Under the pieces are notes generated by a model. That model ran no database searches. It saw only the letters and a program-made list of their open reading frames with translations, and was not told the DNA's origin. The position numbers and the translations under genes are program-made. From contig JNEM01014971.1 in the NCBI GenBank assembly GCA_000697335.1, positions 1-16,530 of the forward strand: a stretch of DNA of 16,530 nt, read 5' to 3'. This document shows, piece by piece, positions 10,192-16,530 of the stretch. The number at the start of each line of letters is the position of its first letter. Positions within the stretch are counted from its first letter, which is position 1. Origin of the DNA: Conidiobolus incongruus B7586 (Eukaryota; Entomophthoromycota; Entomophthoromycetes; Entomophthorales; Conidiobolaceae).

Positions 10192-11170
10192 ATTATTAAT
10201 TATTAATTTTTATAAATATTAATTACCAATATATTTTTAATTTTATAAACTTGAAAATATATTAAGTTTTTTTATTCATTTCGGATCTTATAAAATTTAG
10301 TTGTTTAGGGTCATTATTCAACTTATGGGAAATAGAATAAATTTCTTACACAAGTGACACTATTAATTCACAAATCAATTAATAACGAAATGTATATCAT
10401 CTTTCCAATATTACAGTTTGATTTTATTATTCAACCAAATATAAAGCTCTAAAATATAATCAATAATATTACTAAATTTATTTTTATTAAAAATTATAAT
10501 ATTTTTGAAACAATTTCTGATGAACTCCCTTCTTTTCATTTATCCAACTACTTATTTTTTATAATTTTTCTAATTAAATATGTAAGAGTGAATAAATTAA
10601 AAGAATACATTACAAAGATGATACCTTATCTTGAATATTTATAATCTTGATTGATAGAAGTGAAAGATTGAAAATGAAGTTTAACAAAATCTATTTTCTG
10701 AAAATATAGATGCCAAATTTAAATTCTAATAATTAAAAAATTTTAATAAATTAAATATATTTTCTACTAAGTCAAACTATAATCCAAATTATTCCATTCA
10801 AATTTTATTTTTAAGTATAATTATTTCAAGAATTTCAATTTCAAATTCGTATATATTCAACTATGATATTCTTATTGATGTTGGAACTTGACACTTTTTA
10901 AAATAAAATAATTGAACAATATGTAATATATAAAGAAATGATATTAATATTATAAAGACAACATGAGTATTAATTAGAAATCATTAAATATAACAATCTC
11001 AATATTACTATAATATATAAAAACAAATATTAAGAATATGTAATAAATAATTTATTTAATAAAAATACATGGAATTAGTTAAAAACTAATTAACTAATTA
11101 ATTAATTAAAATTTCTATGATATCTAATCAAAATGACAATATTAATAATACAAATTACTGATAACTTCTA
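10192..11170. other. 1-kb AT-rich spacer, no gene seen
   Basis: AT-rich sequence between the G-patch start codon and the RING-gene stop codon. It includes a run of TTAA/ATTA repeats near 11080-11108. The plus-strand open frame reaching into this area from 10024 is antisense to G-patch exons and is not a gene. No RNA gene or regulatory motif could be supported. Confidence 0.5.
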
Positions 11171-12055
11171 TTATTGAGTCAAAAGTGAAGAAGAGATAGA
11201 GCTATACTTTCGACATAGTGGACATTTGACTTGGGTAATAAATTCATCGATCGTACTTCCAGATGCCAAATGACTGCTCTTAACACATCCAGCGTGGAAT
11301 AAATGATTACAGGTAGATAGCTTGATCATTCTGTCATTTGAAGAACTGCAGCATAATCCAGTTGGAAGCAATTCACAAGGTGTTGTTGAGTGGAATTGGT
11401 TGGGACTGTTCTGATATCTGGATTTAATTTCATTGCAAACCTTTTCATTATATTCACTGCTTTCAGTCATTAATGGGAAACGGCATTGAGGACATGAGTT
11501 AGTTGTTTTAAGCCACGGGAATAGACAAGCTTCGTGAAAGACATGCTGGCATGGCATCTGTCTAATTTGCTGGTCTTCAGATGTTGCAAAATCATCTAAA
11601 CACACCGGACAGTTTTGACAATCAGAAGGAATATCATTTACATCAACAACAGGTAAGTTCTCTCTAGCATTTTCACTGGCACATGGTGGCATATTTTTCT
11701 GATCCTCCATGCTGCGTTGTTCGGCAATTCGAGTCATATATTCAAAATAAGCATCATCGCCCATTTGGTCTGAGGTCATTCCGTTATTAAATACGAATTG
11801 AGTAGGGCCTGACGAAACAAAGTAAAAGCCAAAGTTATTATTACGATTCGAGGATACATTCTGAGCAGTGTTTCCAGCACTTGGCGTCTGTGCGTTCTGA
11901 GAAGTAGAAGAATTGGGATTCATTTGATTAGCCTGAGGATTGATAATATTAATAAAAACAGGGAAAATTTGAGGTATTGTTTGATTTTCGTGCTGGTTGG
12001 GTTGTATGTTTTGGCTTTGAGAATTAAAGCTTTGAAAGAATTCAGCAATACTCAT
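11171..12055 (-). CDS. RING-H2 protein, RNF115/126/181-like, with a second atypical RING-like module (294 aa)
   Basis: Intronless frame of 294 codons plus TAA. Residues 1-100 are a low-complexity N/Q/S/T-rich region without predicted structure. A PPCASENARENLP segment (about 123-135) matches the linker that precedes the RING in RNF115/RNF126-type ligases. The first RING (149-191) is a canonical RING-H2: C149-x2-C152, C169-x-H171, H174-x2-C177, C188-x2-C191, with the E2-binding W181 and P189 of active E3 ligases. The second module (about 235-281) keeps C249-x-H251, H254-x2-C257 and C278-x2-C281. It lacks a normal first Cys pair, having only adjacent C235 and C236 and an isolated C227, and has a 20-residue spacer before the last pair. 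It may bind one or two zincs without E2 activity. The predicted role is ubiquitin ligase in cytosol or nucleus; the substrate is unknown. There is no transmembrane segment or signal peptide. A heat-shock element lies upstream. Confidence 0.9.
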   Translation of the reverse strand: MSIAEFFQSFNSQSQNIQPNQHENQTIPQIFPVFINIINPQANQMNPNSSTSQNAQTPSAGNTAQNVSSNRNNNFGFYFVSSGPTQFVFNNGMTSDQMGDDAYFEYMTRIAEQRSMEDQKNMPPCASENARENLPVVDVNDIPSDCQNCPVCLDDFATSEDQQIRQMPCQHVFHEACLFPWLKTTNSCPQCRFPLMTESSEYNEKVCNEIKSRYQNSPNQFHSTTPCELLPTGLCCSSSNDRMIKLSTCNHLFHAGCVKSSHLASGSTIDEFITQVKCPLCRKYSSISSSLLTQ

Positions 12056-13843
12056 TATTAATTATTAGGTATTGAATTATTAGTTTCAATTCAAAAAAAC
12101 AATCGATTCACATTGATTCATATACCTTTTTATACTATTAAATATGATTTGTAATTTTTGGTGAAATTTCTAGATAATTCAATAAATTTAATACATAATT
12201 GTAATTTTGTCATTAATCCCTCATCCAGTCTAAATTCTAGAACATTCAAGATTAATCTGAAACATTTCCTAAAAATGAATTAAAACCGATTATATGAATA
12301 TCTATTTAACGAGTTGAATAAACACACCAAAAATTGACTTGTAATAGATACAAGATATCCTTGGTCAATAAAATATCCAATGCGGTATATATTAAGTAAT
12401 ATTTTTCCATGATATTTGTATACATATTAATCTTTTAAGGTTATATAAAATTAAAAATTATATCAAAATAACTTATATAGAAAAATTTCAATAATTAATC
12501 ACTCCGATATATTCTTTGATTAGTATATTAACAAAATACATCAAAAATCTTCGATCAATTTCAATGTGACTGTTAAAACTTGTGTGATGAAATATTATTA
12601 AAATTTGATTATTATAATCACAAGAATAAAATAATTGATAAATATTAATATCAAGTTATATATTAAAACAATAATAGTATCACCTCCTGTTATATTGTCA
12701 AAATAAATGATCATTGATAATATTCACAATATTCACATAAAATATTACTTGTGTTTTTAAATTGATCAAAATAGATAATTCAATAAAACGTATTCACTAT
12801 ATACATACCTTTTTAGAGTATTTTTTGTATGGTTGTTTTAGACTAATTTGATTAAGCATGATAATTGGCTATGTTTATAAGATACATAATGATCCAATTA
12901 TACAAGTACTCTCATCCATAGATATCCAACTGACAATTTGTCATAAAAATTACATGAAACCTAGAGAAAAATGGTAATTAGTTTAGATAGTTGCCATAAA
13001 TTTCAAATAAAAATATATCATACAAAATATTATAATATATTTAATGATAATGCTCAATTATTATATTGTAAGTTGAATATTATAAAATTCATTGCATTAT
13101 TAATAATTTTGGTAATATTAATTTATATATAACAAAAACCTCAATGTTCTTAGATGGAATTATTTGTGTATTATTAAAAGTTTAATATTACAATTAAATA
13201 AAGCAAATTTTTTAACAAACGCATCATTTTAAAGAAACCATTCTTTCTTTATATTGTTTTTTATTAATTAATATTATTTACTAATTTGATAACTTGAGAT
13301 TACCAAAAATCTAAGATAAATAGATATTTTAACCTCAATTTATATAAATATTCCTGTAATTTTAATTACAAAGTGATTACCATTGCCATTGGAAAATAGA
13401 ATATTTATTTTTATTATCTTCGTTCATTTTAATTTTATACAATAGTGTTTAAACCTATATAGGCAAATTTTAATTGACAAATATCAGTGTTGAACAATAA
13501 TTATATTGCAATTATTGTCCCAATTAAATATACATTAATACAAGTTATTTTAATCTATATCAAATACCATGAAATTGTTAAATATGTTCTTTTTAAAAGC
13601 CGCTATATATAAAATTGTGACATGTCTAATATACACTAGATCTGCTATCTTTCAGATCATAAATATTTAGATAGAATATTATATTTTCAATCCTGAATTT
13701 AATCAACATTTAACTATAACAGCTTGAAATTTTTTCAATAAGAATTATATAGGTATAGCATATCATAAATAATTTTTTGAATTTACTGACCTATAACAAT
13801 ATAGTGAAAATTTAAATATTTATTATAATAGGATGCTATTATA
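12056..13843. other. 1.8-kb AT-rich spacer, no gene seen
   Basis: The left end holds the promoter side of the RING gene, including the heat-shock element at 12235-12247. The rest, up to the transposon at 13844, is AT-rich sequence without a convincing frame, splice-linked exon set, tRNA or repeat. A slightly richer patch at 12780-12965 was translated on both strands and gave nothing coherent. Confidence 0.5.
12235..12247. promoter_or_regulatory. Heat-shock element, three perfect units
   Basis: The sequence TTCTAGAACATTC fits nTTCnnGAAnnTTCn, the trimeric binding site of heat-shock factor, with no mismatch. A partial fourth unit (GAT) follows at the correct spacing. It lies about 180 bp upstream of the RING-gene start codon. 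By rough base-composition reasoning such a triplet would be expected less than once in this window by chance, but factor binding is inferred only. Confidence 0.5.
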
Positions 13844-14190
13844 TTACTTTGTAATTTAAATAATGAGAATATTTTGTGATTGAAATAAAATAAACATTTT
13901 AATATATAATATATAAAAATAAATACATAATATAGAATTAATACTTTCTTTTATTTTTAATAATTTTTTGCTATACTTTTAACAAAATTCTAATATTTAA
14001 AGAATAATTCTTTTTAATAAAGATTAAAATTTGATATTTTATAAACTAATTAAATTATTCTGTAGAAATTTTTTTATAAGCTAGTATTTAATTACTTAAG
14101 TCAATGATAATTACATAAGTTATAATTTAGGGAATATATTAGATAAAATAGTCTTTTCTATCTATTTTGAAAAAAAATTTATAATTTAAC

Positions 14191-14608
14191 TATATATATA
14201 TATATATATATATTTTAAGGTTATTATATAAAATTATAAGTTTTTAATAATATCAAAAACACTAATTAAAAATAATTTAATTTATAAAATAATATAAAGT
14301 TTAATTTTAATTAATTTTCTTTTAAGAATTATATATAAATCATATATATTATAAATTATTATATTAATGATGTTTACTTATTAATAAAATATTTATTAAA
14401 AAAATATATAAAATAAGTTGATTTATTTTAATATAATATTTTAACTTATTTTTAATAAAAGATAATATAAAAAGATATAAAATTAATTAACTATAAAGGT
14501 TTGTTTTAAAAATCTGAGTTATTAGCTATATTTTAATAGGTTTTATTTGATTTTAACTTTTTTAACTATTTTTAAACTTTAATTAAATTATAAGATACTT
14601 ATTTTATA
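14191..14608 (+). repeat. First copy of a 0.42-kb direct duplication (probable assembly artefact)
   Basis: From the (TA)n tract at 14191 to 14608, this segment recurs at 14628-15047. Apart from two extra bases in the TA run and a single C/T difference (C at 14598, T at 15037), the copies match throughout. The copy ends exactly where the Tn5 adapter begins. This identity is far above that between genuine transposon copies here, so the duplication is recent or technical. Confidence 0.92.
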
Positions 14609-14627
14609 AGATGTGTATAAGAGACAG
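14609..14627 (+). other. Tn5 mosaic end: Nextera/tagmentation adapter left in the assembly
   Basis: AGATGTGTATAAGAGACAG is an exact match, all 19 bases, to the Tn5 transposase mosaic end used in tagmentation libraries. It sits between the two copies of the 0.42-kb duplication, oriented so that the sequence to its right would be the first bases of a sequenced fragment. No other Tn5 sequence accompanies it. It should be masked and read as a sequencing or assembly contaminant, not as a natural insertion. Confidence 0.96.
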
Positions 14628-15047
14628 TATATATATATATATATATATATATTTTAAGGTTATTATATAAAATTATAAGTTTTTAATAATATCAAAAACA
14701 CTAATTAAAAATAATTTAATTTATAAAATAATATAAAGTTTAATTTTAATTAATTTTCTTTTAAGAATTATATATAAATCATATATATTATAAATTATTA
14801 TATTAATGATGTTTACTTATTAATAAAATATTTATTAAAAAAATATATAAAATAAGTTGATTTATTTTAATATAATATTTTAACTTATTTTTAATAAAAG
14901 ATAATATAAAAAGATATAAAATTAATTAACTATAAAGGTTTGTTTTAAAAATCTGAGTTATTAGCTATATTTTAATAGGTTTTATTTGATTTTAACTTTT
15001 TTAACTATTTTTAAACTTTAATTAAATTATAAGATATTTATTTTATA
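14628..15047 (+). repeat. Second copy of the 0.42-kb direct duplication
   Basis: Begins inside a (TA)n tract immediately after the adapter and matches 14191-14608 almost perfectly. This copy continues directly into the rest of the transposon at 15048, where the sequence aligns with copy B further on, so it is the one joined to true genomic sequence on its right. The first copy is joined to true sequence on its left. Confidence 0.92.
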
Positions 15048-15690
15048 TTTTGATTAATTAAATTAAATTTGAGTTTTAATATATATAATATACTTATATA
15101 ACTAATATTAAAATATTTTAATTATTCTTTAACTAATATAAAAAGGAACTTTTTAATATATTTTTTTTCTTTATTTATAAATAAAAAATAATAATTAAAA
15201 TTAGTTTTTTAAATTTTAACAAATTTTATATAATTCTTCTCTTAGCTTTAAAATATTTATTTTATAATAAATAGTTAATTTAAATAATAATTTGTTATTA
15301 CTAATTATTTATAAACTTTAAATAATTTAAAAGGATTATATTGAAGTTTTATAAATATTAAAAAAAACTTTTGATGATTATTATTTGGTTTAAATATAAT
15401 TAAATTAGATAACAAATTTTAAAAAGTTAATTTTTTAATCAAAAAAGCTATCATACATATATTTATATAATTTGAAACTATTTATTTTCTTATTTAAAAT
15501 TAATAATATGATTGAAAAATGAGAAATTAAAAAATTTCCTATTTTTTCAATTTTGTGGTAATAAATTAAAACTTGATATATTATATTGTGATTAGAAATA
15601 GGTGTTATACAAGTATTATATTATATATATATTTACAAAAATTAGTTTTTTATATTTAATATACAGTTTTGATAAGAAGATAGCAAGATA

Positions 15691-16278
15691 TTACTCTGTA
15701 TTTTTAATAATGGGAATTTTTTGTGATTAAAAATAAATAAACATTTGAATATATGATATATAAAAATAAATATATAAAATACTTGTAAAACTAATATTAA
15801 AGTGCTTAGATAATTCTCTAGCTGAAATAAAAAAGTGCTTTTCAATATATTTTTTCACTCTATTTACAATTGAAAAAGTAACAGTTGAAGTTAATCTTCT
15901 AGATTTTGGCAGGTTTTGAATAGTTTCTCTCTTAACCTTAAAGTAATTTACCCAGTGATAAATTGTTGATTTAGATAATACTTTATTACTAAAAGCTGCT
16001 TGTAAATTTTAAATAATTTTAGATGGTTTATGGTTAAGTTTTACTGATACCAAAATAAAAGACTTTTGATGATCACTATTTGGTTTAAGCATGATTAAAT
16101 TAAACAACCAATTTTAAAAAGTTAATTTTTTAATCAAAAAAACTAATATATATATATATATATATATATTAAAAATATATAATTTCCTATTAACTTTGTA
16201 TATATTTATTCATTTACTAATAATATATTTGAAAAATCAGAAATTAAAAAATTTCCCATTATTTCAAATTCAAGGTAA
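15691..16278 (-). mobile_element. Mariner-like transposon copy B, internally deleted derivative (588 bp)
   Basis: The left end begins TTACTCTGTATTTTTAATAA. The right end, read inward, begins TTACCTTGAATTTGAAATAA. TA flanks both (15689-15690 and 16279-16280). The first 85 or so bases match the left end of copy A. At about 15775-15790 the match jumps to the part of copy A near 15090, within AT-rich microhomology (TATATAAAATAC-type sequence). Everything from there to the right end follows the transposase-start half of copy A. About 0.7 kb of the middle and 3' half of the transposase is therefore missing, allowing for the artefact in A. Such short derivatives with intact ends can be mobilised in trans by a full transposase. 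An (AT)n tract at 16147-16169 lies between the right end and the coding start. Confidence 0.85.
15776..16092 (-). pseudogene. Mariner-type transposase N-terminal fragment (helix-turn-helix)
   Basis: From the ATG at 16092 the minus strand reads MLKPNSDHQKSFILVSVKLN, then, after one in-frame TAA at 16011-16009, a clear helix-turn-helix region: AFSNKVLSKSTIYHWVNYFK, followed by LPKSRRLTS and ISARELSKHFNIS. This layout (xxFxxxxxSxSTIYxWxxxFKxxRExIxxLPxSxR, then a second helical segment) matches the paired HTH DNA-binding region of mariner-family transposases, including the GRPS-like linker. The catalytic DDE/D domain is absent because of the internal deletion. It is non-functional as a transposase. 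Confidence 0.78.
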
Positions 16279-16280
16279 TA

Positions 16281-16530
16281 CATTAGTAGAAAAATACTCT
16301 ATAACTTATTACTATTTATATTATATAAAATCACCAAGTGTTAAAAATTAAACTTTACAGTACTGAGTCTGATTTAATAGTACGACTGATTATTTAACAA
16401 ACACCTATATAATTCAAAATAACCCATAGCCAATAAGAAAAATTCAATAATATCAATCAATTCCATCTCAATATTTATAATTTATAGCTTCAATTATAAT
16501 AGAAATTTAATAGTTTCTTTTATTATTAAT
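16281..16530. other. AT-rich flank, no gene seen
   Basis: Unique AT-rich sequence to the right of transposon copy B, slightly richer in G and C than the transposon. Nothing recognisable on either strand within the 250 bp available. Confidence 0.5.

Larger units (their letters stand above)
13950..15397 (-). pseudogene. Decayed mariner-type transposase in copy A
   Basis: Relic of the transposase gene, identified by alignment of its first part with the better-preserved fragment in copy B. The frame contains many stops, the initiator ATG reads ATA, and no catalytic aspartates can be placed with confidence. The left limit is approximate. The coding region is interrupted by the artefactual duplication and adapter. 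GC-to-AT changes dominate the differences from copy B. Confidence 0.55.
13844..15561 (-). mobile_element. Mariner-like DNA transposon copy A, full length, decayed, carrying an assembly artefact
   Basis: The left end begins TTACTTTGTAATTTAAATAA. The right end, read inward, begins TTACCACAAAATTGAAAAAA, followed by GGAAATTTTTTAATTTC. Both resemble the ends of copies B and C. TA flanks both sides (13842-13843 and 15562-15563), the target duplication of the IS630-Tc1-mariner group. The transposase would run on the minus strand from about 15397, but its start codon reads ATA and the frame has many stops. A patch near 15060-15112 still reads FNISYISILYIL, like the LGISYGSVHSIL motif of mariner transposases. 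The apparent 1718 bp includes a 439-bp excess caused by the duplication and adapter at 14191-15047. Without it the element is about 1279 bp, the usual mariner size. It is clearly old: much of its G and C has been lost. Confidence 0.82.

Noticed and set aside
10024-10206. Plus-strand open frame of 60 codons.
   Set aside because: Antisense to exons 1-2 of the G-patch gene, whose conserved G-patch motif fixes the true strand.
14609-14627. A natural Tn5-type bacterial transposon insertion.
   Set aside because: Only the 19-bp mosaic end is present, with no transposase, second end or 9-bp target duplication, and it is flanked by a near-identical 0.42-kb duplication; a library adapter explains it better.
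15642-15845. Minus-strand open frame of 67 codons rich in F, I and L.
   Set aside because: It crosses the left end of transposon copy B and the deletion junction, and is unrelated to the transposase frame.
1-16530. CRISPR arrays, rRNA, spliceosomal snRNA, telomeric repeats and retroelement sequences.
   Set aside because: None seen: no spaced direct repeats of CRISPR type, no conserved RNA gene blocks, no telomere-like tandem units and no reverse-transcriptase motifs on either strand.

Overview
The window is very AT-rich eukaryotic nuclear DNA. Coding stretches are clearly richer in G and C than the spacers, introns are 44-67 bp with GT...AG ends, and stop codons are standard. Two proteins point to a fungus. 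One is a stand-alone 75-residue I9-type proteinase B inhibitor (PBI2-like). The other is a SYF2 splicing factor whose C-terminus, ending in an ESFERGTAL tail, resembles fungal SYF2. The intron density and base composition suggest an early-diverging fungus, but that placement is inference.

All five supported genes lie on the minus strand, separated by AT-rich spacers of about 0.75-2.4 kb: PBI2-like inhibitor (949-1340, four exons, first exon 7 nt); SYF2-like splicing factor with a long N-terminal extension (3760-5940, eight exons); an unrecognised protein of about 459 aa (6702-8081); a GPATCH4-like G-patch protein (9137-10191, five exons); and a RING-H2 protein with a second, atypical RING-like module (11171-12055, one exon). 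SYF2 and the G-patch protein both belong to RNA processing (spliceosome; DEAH-helicase cofactors), but nothing shows that the neighbours act as a cluster. A perfect three-unit heat-shock element lies about 180 bp upstream of the RING gene.

The right end (13844-16278) and the first 121 bp hold three copies of one Tc1/mariner-type DNA transposon, with related inverted ends beginning TTAC and TA at every visible flank. Copy A (13844-15561) is full length and heavily decayed. Copy B (15691-16278) is an internally deleted derivative that keeps a readable helix-turn-helix N-terminus of the transposase. Copy C (1-121) is one end cut by the window edge.

Inside copy A is an exact 19-bp Tn5 mosaic end (the Nextera tagmentation adapter, 14609-14627) between two almost identical direct copies of about 420 bp. 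This looks like a library or assembly artefact, not biology. Removing the extra 439 bp brings copy A to about 1.28 kb, the usual mariner size. I found no credible new defence, toxin or biosynthetic system. The most useful results are the hidden four-exon inhibitor gene, the adapter artefact, the transposon family and the unusual SYF2 and RING proteins.
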